A program made the position numbers and the translations under genes. Below the pieces are notes generated by a model. The model was not told where the DNA came from. It was given only the letters and a program-made list of their open reading frames with translations, and made no database searches. Source: Bacteroidales bacterium UBA3834 (GTDB lineage: Bacteria; Bacteroidota; Bacteroidia; Bacteroidales; P3). From it: 64,000 nt of DNA. Each line of letters starts with the position of its first letter. The stretch's first letter is position 1. This document shows positions 15,147 through 23,648 of this stretch, in pieces. The DNA lies in the NCBI GenBank assembly GCA_002392965.1, contig DGIA01000006.1, forward strand, positions 1 to 64,000, given 5' to 3'.

Positions 15147-17977
15147 TGGACGACGAGAAGATAAAGATATTAGGTGCAAGGGAGCACAACCTGCAGAATG
15201 TAGATTTGGAGATACCGCGCGGCAAGCTGGTGGTGTTCACCGGATTGAGCGGCAGCGGCAAGTCGTCGCTGGCTTTCGACACCATCCACGCCGAAGGGCA
15301 GCGCCGATACATGGAGACATTCTCGGCATACGCACGCCACTTCATCGGCAACATGGAGCGTCCCGACGTGGACCTGATAGAAGGTCTCTCCCCTGTCATC
15401 TCCATCGAACAGAAGAGCACCAACAACAACCCTCGCTCGACGGTGGGAACGCTAACCGACACCTACGACCTGCTGCGTCTGCTCTACGCACGCATCGGCA
15501 AGGCCTACAGCATCGTCAGCGGCAAGCCGATGGTGAAGTACAGCGAGGAGAAGATACTGGAGATTATCACCACCGAATACGGCAGCCGCGACATCATGGT
15601 GCTGGCGCCGCTGGTGAAAGGCCGCAAAGGGCACTACCGCGAGCTCTTCGAGCAGGTGGCCAAACGCGGCTTCCTCAAGGTGCGCATCGACGGCGAGGTG
15701 AAGGAGATCACCTACAAGATGCAGGTGGACCGCTACAAGGTGCACGACATAGAGCTTGTGGTCGACCGCCTTAGAGCAGATAGAAACGCCACACGCCTCC
15801 GCGAGGCTGTGCAGACAGCCTTCCGACAGGGTAAGGGCATACTGATGATACTGAACAACGAGGACGGCAGTATACGCTATTTCAGCCGCATGCTCATGGA
15901 CCCCGACAGCGGCCTCTCCTACCCCGAGCCGGAGCCCAACACCTTCTCGTTCAACTCGCCCTACGGTGCCTGTCCGCATTGCAACGGTCTGGGCGAGGTG
16001 GCGCAGATTGACATGCAGAAGCTCATCCCCAACCCGAAGAAGAGCATCAAGGATGGTGCCATCGAGGTGCTGGGGAAATACTCACCCAGCAACTACGTCT
16101 ATCGCAAGATGGAACTCATGGGCAAGCACTACGACTTCACGCTGGACACTCCTGTGGACGACCTCAGCGAGGAGGCTCTCAACGCCATACTCTACGGCAG
16201 CAACCACTTTGCAGGCATCGAGGACCCCGAGGATCCGGGCTACCTGAGCGAGTTCCAGGGCATAGTGAACTATATCACCAGCATGGCCAGCGACGAGAGC
16301 CCCGCCAGCCTGCAGAAGTGGGCCGCGAGCTTCATGAACACCGTACCGTGTCCCGAATGCCACGGGCACCGACTGAAGGCCGAGAGTCTCGCTTTCCGCA
16401 TACTCGACAAGAACATCGGCGAGTTGGCCGACATGGACCTGCTAGAACTTGAGGAGTGGTTGCGGGCTCTGGAGCCGCAGCTCGACGAGCGCGACCGCAA
16501 GGTGGCACACGAGGTGCTGGTGGAGATACTGAAGCGCCTCTCGTTCCTCAACAATGTGGGCGTGGGCTACCTCAGCATGAACCGCAGCGCCAAGTCGCTC
16601 TCCGGCGGCGAGGCACAGCGCATACGTCTGGCCACACAGATAGGCTCCCAGCTCACCAACGTGCTCTATATCCTCGACGAGCCGAGCATCGGTCTGCACC
16701 AGCGCGACAACCAGCGCCTCATAGAGAGCCTAAAGCAGCTGCGCGACCTAGGCAACAGCATCATCGTCGTCGAGCACGACCGCGACATGATGCTCGCCGC
16801 CGACTACCTCGTCGACATAGGCCCCGGCGCGGGCATACACGGCGGCAAGATACTCTTCGCCGGCGAGGTGACCGACAAGGTGCTGGCGAAACACAAGCCA
16901 AGCGTCACACTCGATTACTTGTCGCGCAAGAGCGACATAGCGCTGCCAGAGAGACGACCCAACGTAGGCCGCGAGCATATAATACTGAAGGGCGCCACGG
17001 GCAACAACCTCCGCGGCGTCGACCTCGACCTGCCGCTGGGCCTCTTCGTCTGCGTCACGGGCGTCTCGGGCTCCGGCAAGAGCACCCTCATCAACGACAC
17101 CCTGCAGCCCATCCTCAGCCAGCACTTCTACCGCTCGCTGCGGGCGCCGCTGCCATACCGCAGCATCGAGGGCATCGACAACATCGACAAGGTCATCCAG
17201 ATAGACCAGAGCCCCATCGGGCGCACGCCGCGCAGCAACCCCGCCACCTACGCGGGCTTCTTCGACGACATACGGCGACTCTTCGCCGAGCTGCCGTCGG
17301 CGCGCATCCGCGGCTACAAGCCTGGCCGCTTCAGCTTCAACGTCAGCGGCGGCCGCTGCGAGCACTGCAAGGGCGCCGGCCTGCGCACGATAGAGATGAA
17401 CTTCCTGCCCGACGTGTATGTGCAGTGCGAGGTGTGCGGCGGCAAACGCTACAACCGCGAGACGCTGGAGATACGCTACAAGGGCAAGTCCATCAGCGAC
17501 GTGCTCGACATGACGGTGGACGAGGCCGTGGAGTTCTTCGACGCCTACCCCAAGCTGCGGCGCAAGCTGCTGGCGCTGCAGGACGTGGGCCTCGGCTACA
17601 TCACCCTCGGCCAGCAGAGCACCACCCTCAGCGGCGGCGAGGCGCAGCGCGTCAAACTGGCCACCGAGCTCTCGCGTACCGACACCGGCAAGACGCTCTA
17701 CATCCTCGACGAGCCCACCACGGGCCTCCACTTCGAGGACATCCGCATACTGCTCGGCGTGCTGCAGAAGCTCGTCGACAAAGGCAACAGCGTCCTCGTC
17801 ATCGAGCACAACATGGACGTCATCAAGGTGGCCGACTGGGTCGTCGACCTCGGCCCCGACGGTGGCCGCGCCGGCGGTCGCATCACCTTCTGCGGTACGC
17901 CAGAAGACCTTGCCAGACAGAAAGATAACTTCACCGGCCGTTACCTCGCCGAGGAGTTGGCGGCGATGAAACATTAA
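15146..17977 (+). CDS. uvrA: Excinuclease ABC subunit A
   Basis: 943 residues, full length. Two ABC ATPase modules are visible: Walker A FTGLSGSGKSSLAF near residue 31 and GVSGSGKSTLIND near 640, signature motifs LSGGEAQRIRLATQ and LSGGEAQRVKLATE, and Walker B YILDEPSIGLHQ and YILDEPTTGLHF. Zinc modules are CPHCNGLG ... CPECHGHR and CEHCKGAG ... CEVCGGKRY. UvrA dimers recognise bulky DNA lesions and load UvrB in nucleotide excision repair. The start codon shares one base with the stop of the transglycosylase gene. Confidence 0.98.
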   Translation: MDDEKIKILGAREHNLQNVDLEIPRGKLVVFTGLSGSGKSSLAFDTIHAEGQRRYMETFSAYARHFIGNMERPDVDLIEGLSPVISIEQKSTNNNPRSTVGTLTDTYDLLRLLYARIGKAYSIVSGKPMVKYSEEKILEIITTEYGSRDIMVLAPLVKGRKGHYRELFEQVAKRGFLKVRIDGEVKEITYKMQVDRYKVHDIELVVDRLRADRNATRLREAVQTAFRQGKGILMILNNEDGSIRYFSRMLMDPDSGLSYPEPEPNTFSFNSPYGACPHCNGLGEVAQIDMQKLIPNPKKSIKDGAIEVLGKYSPSNYVYRKMELMGKHYDFTLDTPVDDLSEEALNAILYGSNHFAGIEDPEDPGYLSEFQGIVNYITSMASDESPASLQKWAASFMNTVPCPECHGHRLKAESLAFRILDKNIGELADMDLLELEEWLRALEPQLDERDRKVAHEVLVEILKRLSFLNNVGVGYLSMNRSAKSLSGGEAQRIRLATQIGSQLTNVLYILDEPSIGLHQRDNQRLIESLKQLRDLGNSIIVVEHDRDMMLAADYLVDIGPGAGIHGGKILFAGEVTDKVLAKHKPSVTLDYLSRKSDIALPERRPNVGREHIILKGATGNNLRGVDLDLPLGLFVCVTGVSGSGKSTLINDTLQPILSQHFYRSLRAPLPYRSIEGIDNIDKVIQIDQSPIGRTPRSNPATYAGFFDDIRRLFAELPSARIRGYKPGRFSFNVSGGRCEHCKGAGLRTIEMNFLPDVYVQCEVCGGKRYNRETLEIRYKGKSISDVLDMTVDEAVEFFDAYPKLRRKLLALQDVGLGYITLGQQSTTLSGGEAQRVKLATELSRTDTGKTLYILDEPTTGLHFEDIRILLGVLQKLVDKGNSVLVIEHNMDVIKVADWVVDLGPDGGRAGGRITFCGTPEDLARQKDNFTGRYLAEELAAMKH

Positions 17978-17990
17978 ACATTCAAAAAAT

Positions 17991-19157
17991 ATGCACGGTA
18001 ATTTCACCTACCACAACCCCACACGTCTCCATTTCGGAGAGGAGGCCATGAGCCATCTTACTGGCGAATTGAAGAATTTCGGTCCTGTCGTTATGCTCAG
18101 CTACGGCGGCGGAAGCATCAAACGCAACGGCATCTATGACGCCGTGGTTGCGGTGCTCCAGGAGACTGGAAAAACCATCGTCGAGGACGCTGGCGTAATG
18201 CCCAACCCCACCTACGAAAAGGTGCAGGAAGGCTGCCGACTGGTGCGCGACAACCACGTTGACCTCATTCTGGCCGTGGGCGGCGGCAGCACCATCGACT
18301 ATGCCAAAGCGGTCTCTGCCTCCGCCTACTGTGAGGAGGAGCCGTGGGAGAAGTACTGGGTGAACCATAAAGACCCCGCCTGCCCTACTATTCCCGTAGG
18401 TGCCGTTCTCACCATGGTAGGTACCGGCAGCGAGATGAACGGCGGCAGCGTCATTACCAACCGCAAGGCAGGCTTCAAGCTCGGCAAAGTCTTCGGTCCT
18501 GCCCTTTACCCGAAATTCACCATCCTCAACCCACGATTCACCATGACGGTGCCGCAATACCAGATGGTGGCGGGTTTCTACGACATTATGAGCCATCTCA
18601 TGGAGCAATATTTCGCCGGTACGGCCGACTGCACCACCGACTACCTCATCGAAGGCCTGATGCGTTCGCTCATCCACAGCAGTCGCATCGCCGCCAAGAA
18701 CCCGCAGGACTATGAAGCACGAGCCAACATCATGTGGACTGCTACCTGGGCGCTCAACACCTTGCTCAAATGCGGCAAAGGCGGCGACTGGGAAGTGCAT
18801 CAGATAGGCCATGCCATCGGCCTTGTCACCGACGCCACCCACGGAATGACCCTTGCTTCGGTCTCCCTTCCCTACTATCGCCATGTGATGCACGACGGCC
18901 TACACCAGTTCAAACGCTTTGCCGTCAATGTCTGGGGTGTCCGTCCCGAAGGGAAGAACGACGAGCAGATAGCCACCGAAGGCCTTGCCTGCCTAGCGGC
19001 TTGGATGAAAGAGATCGGGGTGGTGACACACAGCCGCGAGCTGGGTGTCAGCGAAGAGAATCTGCAACAAGTCGCCGACGCTGTCCTCATCCTGCCCGTC
19101 GGCTACCGCACCCTCACCCGCGACGAAGTCATCGATATTTTGAGAGAAAGCCTGTAA
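17991..19157 (+). CDS. Iron-containing alcohol dehydrogenase (butanol dehydrogenase/YqhD-like)
   Basis: 388 residues. The family pattern is complete: NAD(P)-binding GGGSIKRNG and LAVGGGSTIDYAKA, GTGSEMNGGSVIT, and metal-ligand segments GFYDIMSHLMEQYF and HQIGHAIGLVTDATHG. These enzymes reduce aldehydes or ketones to alcohols with NAD(P)H in the cytoplasm, for redox balance in anaerobes. The NYHNPT-like start (FTYHNPTRLHFGEE) is typical of the YqhD/BdhA branch. It follows uvrA by 13 bases and may share its transcript. Confidence 0.92.
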   Translation: MHGNFTYHNPTRLHFGEEAMSHLTGELKNFGPVVMLSYGGGSIKRNGIYDAVVAVLQETGKTIVEDAGVMPNPTYEKVQEGCRLVRDNHVDLILAVGGGSTIDYAKAVSASAYCEEEPWEKYWVNHKDPACPTIPVGAVLTMVGTGSEMNGGSVITNRKAGFKLGKVFGPALYPKFTILNPRFTMTVPQYQMVAGFYDIMSHLMEQYFAGTADCTTDYLIEGLMRSLIHSSRIAAKNPQDYEARANIMWTATWALNTLLKCGKGGDWEVHQIGHAIGLVTDATHGMTLASVSLPYYRHVMHDGLHQFKRFAVNVWGVRPEGKNDEQIATEGLACLAAWMKEIGVVTHSRELGVSEENLQQVADAVLILPVGYRTLTRDEVIDILRESL

Positions 19158-19219
19158 GGAATCCGGTCAAGCCCAGCTAAAAAAAACTGGTCCTGCAATT
19201 TTTCCCTCATACCCGATAC

Positions 19220-19242
19220 TAACTATTATTAATAATTAGTTA
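19220..19242. promoter_or_regulatory. AT-rich imperfect palindrome upstream of the TonB-type receptor
   Basis: The stretch TAACTA...TAGTTA surrounds the self-complementary core ATTATTAATAAT and lies about 21 bases before the receptor start at 19263. It may be a regulator site. No TAnnTTTG box is visible there. Confidence 0.35.
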
Positions 19243-19262
19243 CCATATTTATATTCTTTTTT

Positions 19263-21902
19263 ATGAAGCGTACCAAACTGTTGAGAGTACTTTTTTTGAT
19301 GGCGACGATAGCATTGTCGGCCTCTTATGTCGAAGCACAACCCGGCGGATTTCCCGGCGGTCGTCCACCTTCAGGCAATCCCGGTAGCCGGCCTGGTAGC
19401 CGACGACCCGCCATGGGTGACTGGAACCGTATGGGCGACGACCAGAATGCCCAACAGGTGAAACAAAAGAAGAAAGTGAAAGAGGGCGACACCTTCAAGG
19501 TGGTGGGCTCGCTCCGCGACTCTGTCAGCGGCGAGTTTCTGGCATTTGTCAATGTCGCCGTGCTCGATTCGGCTGACAGCAGCTTTGTCAGAGGAGCTGC
19601 CACCAATCTCGATGGTCTCTTCGAAGTTACCGAGGTACCGGCCGGTGCCTACCTGCTTCGTGTGACCGCCATCGGCTACCAAAACCGTCTCATACCCTTC
19701 AACGTAACCAACAACACCGCCCTCGGCACCCTGCGCCTCAAACCCGGCGCCACCACCTTGGGCGAGGTGAGCATCACCGCCGAGAAACCCCTTTATGCCA
19801 TGGACGGCGAAAAACTGATCTACAACGTCAGCGAAGACCCCAGCATACAGACGGGCACCACTGAAGACGCCCTCCAGAACGCTCCCGGCGTGGAAGTCGA
19901 TGTGGAAGGCAACGTGAGTCTCCGCGGTGTTTCCAGCGTAGAGATCTGGATCAACGACAAGCCGTCGAAACTGACCGAGGAGAACCTCAAGACCTATCTG
20001 CAGACTCTGCCTGCCAACGCCTTGGCACGCATTGAAACCATCACCAATCCCTCGGCCAAATATGCTACCGATGCCGAAGCCGTCATCAACATCATCACCT
20101 CCGCCCACATCAAGAGCAACCAGTTTGTCTCCTTCGGCGTCAACGGCTCCCACCAGCCTTTTCTGTCACCGTGGGTGAGCTACATGTGGGCCAAGGAGAA
20201 GCTGAGCTTCAACCTCTTTGCCAGCGGACGTTACTCCAGACGAAACAACACCTCCATTGACACCTCCTACATCCGCCGCGACCACAACGCTATTCCCGAC
20301 GGCACTTACGACACCACCATGGCCGAGACCGCTGCCGACACCTCCTTCAACCGTTCCCACAGCGCCAACATCTTCATGAGCCTCAACTACGAGATTGACT
20401 CCATGAGCGAGGTTTCTGTCGATGCCGGCGGCTTCTACAACTACAATCCCTCCTACAACAACAGCCTCCGCGAGCAGCTCTACTACAACCTCGACACAAC
20501 GCCAACACTCGTCACTCCTTACCGCGACACCCTCCTCTCGCGCAGCAGCGGACGCTCCCTCTTCGCGCATGCTGGAGCCGACTACACCAAAAAGTTCGAC
20601 CTCGAAGGGCACAACCTGCGCGTCGGCATCAACACCCGCATCAACCGCAACGCAAGTGAACAGTGGTACAACCGTATGTACAATATCTACACCCTAAACG
20701 AGCACCGCTACCGTCTCTCCGAATCTCAGAGCTACGGTGCGAGCCTCGACGCCCGCTACAACCGGCCCTACTCCAAAGACGGCGAACTGAGCTACGGCCT
20801 CCGCGCCGATATCCAGCGCCTGGACAACCTCTTCGACCGCTACAACGACATCGACGGCACCGTCAACGACACCCTGCGCACCTACCGTTTTCTCGACGAC
20901 AACAACAATGTCAATGCCGACGTGAACTGGACCCATCGCTGGGGCGGATTCACCCTCAGCAGCGGACTTGGTGTAGGCCTTGAGAACGAACGCTACGCCT
21001 ACCGCAGCCAAATGCCCTTCGCCGACAGCAACAACACCCTCGACCTCGTCTTCCGTCCTTCTATCCATCTCACCTATCGCACCGAAGACATGCACAATCT
21101 TAAGCTCAACTACTCCATGCGCATGGCCAATCCCGGCGGGGAAGAGATCAGCACCTTCCGCCGCTACGGTGACGAGAGCTACTCCATGGGCAACCCCGAC
21201 CTCACACCCAGCTATACCCACAACCTGGAAGCTGGATGGCAGAAGTTCTTCGAGCGCTTCGGCAACATCGGCGTCGAAGCCTATGGCCGCTTCAGCGACA
21301 AGGAAATCAGCACCCTCACCGGCCGCACCGACGACGACGAATACTTGTTCAACAAGTTTGTAACCTACAGCATTCCCTACAACATGGGCTACTCCTGGCG
21401 TTACGGTGCCAGCCTCAACATGACCTACCGCCCGACCGGTTTCTTCAACGTGCGCCTCTACGCCAATGCCTACAACTACGGATACCACCTCGACAACTAC
21501 CGAGGCCAGCCCTACGACGACAACAAATGGTCGTGGAGCGCCCGCATCAACGCCTGGGCCAAAGTCTTCGACCAATACCAGGTCACCATGGCCCTCAACT
21601 ATTCTTCCCCAACCATCAGCCTGATGCATGAGCAGAAAGCCCGTTACTGGTTCAACCTTGGCGTGCGCAGCGACTTCTTCAAGCGCAAGCTCTCGGTATT
21701 CATCAACGTGCAAGACCTCTTCAACTGGGGCGGTCGCTACGGTTTCGGCAGCGAGAACACCAACCCCTACTATCTGAGCAACGCCACCAACAAGATGACC
21801 AACAGCCGCTATATCAGCGCCGGCATCACCCTCCGCTTCGGCAAACTCGAACTGGAGAAGAACGCCAAGGAAGGCTCGAGCGAGACGGGCGACAGCCTCT
21901 GA
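19263..21902 (+). CDS. TonB-dependent-type outer-membrane beta-barrel protein
   Basis: 879 residues with a signal peptide (ending SASYVEAQ) and a Gly/Pro-rich linker. A carboxypeptidase-regulatory-like domain at about 80-160 (VGSLRDSVSGEFLAFVNVAV ... GLFEVTEVPAG) precedes a plug domain (EDALQNAPGVEVDVEGNVSL ... PSAKYATDAEAVINIIT) and a C-terminal barrel of the outer-membrane beta-barrel family 3 type ending in ISAGITLRFGKLE. Substrate unknown; no SusD-type partner is adjacent. It stands alone between the alcohol dehydrogenase and a bidirectional terminator. Confidence 0.87.
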   Translation: MKRTKLLRVLFLMATIALSASYVEAQPGGFPGGRPPSGNPGSRPGSRRPAMGDWNRMGDDQNAQQVKQKKKVKEGDTFKVVGSLRDSVSGEFLAFVNVAVLDSADSSFVRGAATNLDGLFEVTEVPAGAYLLRVTAIGYQNRLIPFNVTNNTALGTLRLKPGATTLGEVSITAEKPLYAMDGEKLIYNVSEDPSIQTGTTEDALQNAPGVEVDVEGNVSLRGVSSVEIWINDKPSKLTEENLKTYLQTLPANALARIETITNPSAKYATDAEAVINIITSAHIKSNQFVSFGVNGSHQPFLSPWVSYMWAKEKLSFNLFASGRYSRRNNTSIDTSYIRRDHNAIPDGTYDTTMAETAADTSFNRSHSANIFMSLNYEIDSMSEVSVDAGGFYNYNPSYNNSLREQLYYNLDTTPTLVTPYRDTLLSRSSGRSLFAHAGADYTKKFDLEGHNLRVGINTRINRNASEQWYNRMYNIYTLNEHRYRLSESQSYGASLDARYNRPYSKDGELSYGLRADIQRLDNLFDRYNDIDGTVNDTLRTYRFLDDNNNVNADVNWTHRWGGFTLSSGLGVGLENERYAYRSQMPFADSNNTLDLVFRPSIHLTYRTEDMHNLKLNYSMRMANPGGEEISTFRRYGDESYSMGNPDLTPSYTHNLEAGWQKFFERFGNIGVEAYGRFSDKEISTLTGRTDDDEYLFNKFVTYSIPYNMGYSWRYGASLNMTYRPTGFFNVRLYANAYNYGYHLDNYRGQPYDDNKWSWSARINAWAKVFDQYQVTMALNYSSPTISLMHEQKARYWFNLGVRSDFFKRKLSVFINVQDLFNWGGRYGFGSENTNPYYLSNATNKMTNSRYISAGITLRFGKLELEKNAKEGSSETGDSL

Positions 21903-21924
21903 CCGACAAAAAGACGGCAAAAGA

Positions 21925-21958
21925 AAAGCGCCGGCTGACTTGTGTCAGCCGGCGCTTT
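21925..21958. terminator. Bidirectional terminator between convergent genes
   Basis: A perfect 15-bp stem (AAAGCGCCGGCTGAC and its complement) with loop TTGT. It serves the receptor gene on the plus strand and the lipoprotein gene on the minus strand. Confidence 0.9.
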
Positions 21959-21974
21959 GTTCTTCTGACAAATG

Positions 21975-22454
21975 TTAGCGCTTGTTCAGCGTGGTCTCGC
22001 CACCGATGGTGAGGTCCTCCTGATACAGGAGCGTCATGTCGCCCTTCAGGGTGTTGGCACTCTTGTTGTAGAGCATCTCAAAGGAGTCATCAAACAACGC
22101 ACCGTCTCTCCTGACATCCAGAATGACATAATCGGTGTTCTGGCGCGGTCTTACACCGGTGACGATGTAGTTGACCGTAATAGTCTGATAAAGGTTCGAT
22201 GTAACGAGGGCAGACATTGTACCGGCTTGGGCTGTGTTGATATTGACAGTCCAATTAATAGTATCTTTCAATGTGTTACCCTGATAAGTTCTGGATTCGG
22301 TGTAGGTGCCGCCCCAGGTGCCTATCAGGTCGGCGGGATTGACATCCGTCGAAGTGGTGCCGGTTTTCTCAATTGTATTAGTCTCTTTGGTACAGGAGAC
22401 AATCAGTGTGCCGCAAAGGAGGATGGCGACAAACATCCATGAACGTTTCTTCAT
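21975..22454 (-). CDS. Small hypothetical lipoprotein (lipocalin-like size)
   Basis: 159 residues from the ATG at 22454 (MKKRSWMF); an in-frame ATG at 22466 is less likely. The signal ends in LLCGTLIVSCTKE, a lipobox. The mature part is rich in Thr and beta-forming residues (DLIGTWGGTYTESRTYQGNT ... WTVNINTAQAGTMSALV), resembling the LIGTW opening of Bacteroidota lipocalin-like lipoproteins. No catalytic residues can be named. It is a single-gene unit between the terminator at 21925 and a weak promoter box at 22491. Confidence 0.7.
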   Translation of the reverse strand: MKKRSWMFVAILLCGTLIVSCTKETNTIEKTGTTSTDVNPADLIGTWGGTYTESRTYQGNTLKDTINWTVNINTAQAGTMSALVTSNLYQTITVNYIVTGVRPRQNTDYVILDVRRDGALFDDSFEMLYNKSANTLKGDMTLLYQEDLTIGGETTLNKR

Positions 22455-22490
22455 TGTAATTAGCATTAAATTAATACTCAGATTTGCGAT

Positions 22491-22498
22491 GCAAAGTA
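22491..22498 (-). promoter_or_regulatory. Weak -7-like box for the small lipoprotein gene
   Basis: Minus strand reads TACTTTGC, one base shorter than TAnnTTTG. The rest of the 22499-22720 stretch holds no feature I can support. Confidence 0.35.
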
Positions 22499-22725
22499 CA
22501 CTTTATTTTTGATTTGAATGAAAAAAAATATCCGAAGGCAAAAACAAGGTTCACCGACGATGGCAAATAATGTTCGGAAAGAAACATCTACCATAGTTGG
22601 ATACTGACATCCGGGATAATGGCACAATAAAAAAATCAAGAAAATAACACACTGAGGTACAAAGGATAGGATACTGAAACCAAGTCCATAACGAAAAAAT
22701 ATTTTGCCAGTTGTGAAAAAGTTAG

Positions 22726-22734
22726 TACTTTTGC
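22726..22734 (+). promoter_or_regulatory. Promoter of tRNA-Gln
   Basis: TACTTTTGC matches the -7 consensus, with a TTG at 22704-22706 spaced 19 bases upstream as the -33 element. Confidence 0.7.
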
Positions 22735-22772
22735 ACCCGCTTTCGAGGAAAAAGAAAGCAGAAAAAACCGAT

Positions 22773-22843
22773 TGTCCTATGGTGTAACGGTAGCACATCT
22801 GACTCTGGATCAGCTTGTCTTGGTTCGAATCCAGGTAGGACAA
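22773..22843 (+). tRNA. tRNA-Gln (anticodon CTG)
   Basis: A 71-base cloverleaf: acceptor TGTCCTA/TAGGACA with discriminator A, D-arm GTGT...GCAC, anticodon loop CTCTGGA (CTG, reads CAG), T-loop TTCGAAT. Pair 27-43 is mismatched. CCA is not encoded. A hairpin terminator follows. Confidence 0.93.
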
Positions 22844-22876
22844 CAAAGAGCATCGAAAAGGTGCTCTTTTGTTTTT
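22844..22876 (+). terminator. Terminator after tRNA-Gln
   Basis: AAAGAGCA pairs with TGCTCTTT around a short loop, followed by a T-rich run ending in TTTTTT. Confidence 0.75.
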
Positions 22877-22922
22877 TCTACCACAAGTGAAAAATAATTC
22901 TTGCCACTCCGTTTTTATTTTG

Positions 22923-22931
22923 TATTTTTGC
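22923..22931 (+). promoter_or_regulatory. Promoter of the hypB cassette
   Basis: TATTTTTGC with a TTG at 22901-22903, spacer 19 bases, 26 bases before the hypB start. Confidence 0.7.
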
Positions 22932-22956
22932 ACGCAGTTATTTCATTAAAAACAAT

Positions 22957-23628
22957 ATGGACGCACTGCGTGTGATAGAAATCAAGAAAAGTGTCTTCGC
23001 CGACAACGACTGCGACGCCGACGCCCTGCGCAAGGAACTCAAAGAGAAAGGAGTGTTTCTGCTGAACCTCATGTCGGCGCCCGGCAGCGGGAAGACCACG
23101 ACGCTCATTCAGACAATCAACCTATTGAAAGACAGTCTGCACATCGGTGTGATGGAGGCAGACATAGACAGCGACATTGACGCCCGAAAGATGAGAGAAG
23201 CTACGGGGGTGGAATCCATACAGCTGCACACCGGAGGCATGTGCCACCTCGACGCCGAGATGACACGCCAAGGACTGGCTGCCCTCGACCTGAACGCCAC
23301 CGACCTCGTGATACTGGAGAACGTAGGCAATCTTGTATGCCCGGCCGAGTTCGACACCGGTGCTGTGCGCAACGCCATGATACTCTCCGTGCCTGAAGGT
23401 GACGACAAGCCGCTCAAATACCCCTTGATGTTCTCCGTCTGCGACGTGGTGCTCATCAACAAGACTGATGTGATGCCTTATTTTGACTTCAGCCTGGAGA
23501 AGTGCAAGCAGTACATACATGAGCGGAACCCCAAAGCTCAGGTCATACCCATCTGCGCCAAGACAGGCGAAGGTGTGGATGTCTTTGTACGGTGGCTGAA
23601 AGATCAGGTTAATATCTGGAAACAATAA
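22957..23628 (+). CDS. hypB: Nickel-insertion GTPase HypB
   Basis: 223 residues, normal for HypB without a His-rich N-terminus. Visible are the P-loop LMSAPGSGKTTTLIQT, the metal/switch region MEADIDSDIDARKM, the ligand segment LHTGGMCHLDAEM, ILENVGNLVCPAEFD and the guanine motif INKTDVMPYF. HypB delivers nickel to NiFe hydrogenases together with HypA. The gene heads a five-gene run: 20 bases to the oxidoreductase, which overlaps hypA by one base. No hydrogenase subunit gene lies in the window, so the client enzyme is not shown. Confidence 0.95.
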   Translation: MDALRVIEIKKSVFADNDCDADALRKELKEKGVFLLNLMSAPGSGKTTTLIQTINLLKDSLHIGVMEADIDSDIDARKMREATGVESIQLHTGGMCHLDAEMTRQGLAALDLNATDLVILENVGNLVCPAEFDTGAVRNAMILSVPEGDDKPLKYPLMFSVCDVVLINKTDVMPYFDFSLEKCKQYIHERNPKAQVIPICAKTGEGVDVFVRWLKDQVNIWKQ

Positions 23629-23648
23629 CAAACCAAGAATATAGAGAT

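Noticed and set aside
16748..18007. A long minus-strand frame opposite uvrA
   Set aside because: uvrA is complete with all motifs on the plus strand; the shadow frame reflects GC-rich third positions.
22478..22933. A 151-codon frame on the minus strand across tRNA-Gln
   Set aside because: It covers a tRNA gene, two promoters and a terminator and resembles no protein; its Phe/Leu-rich content comes from AT-rich intergenic DNA.
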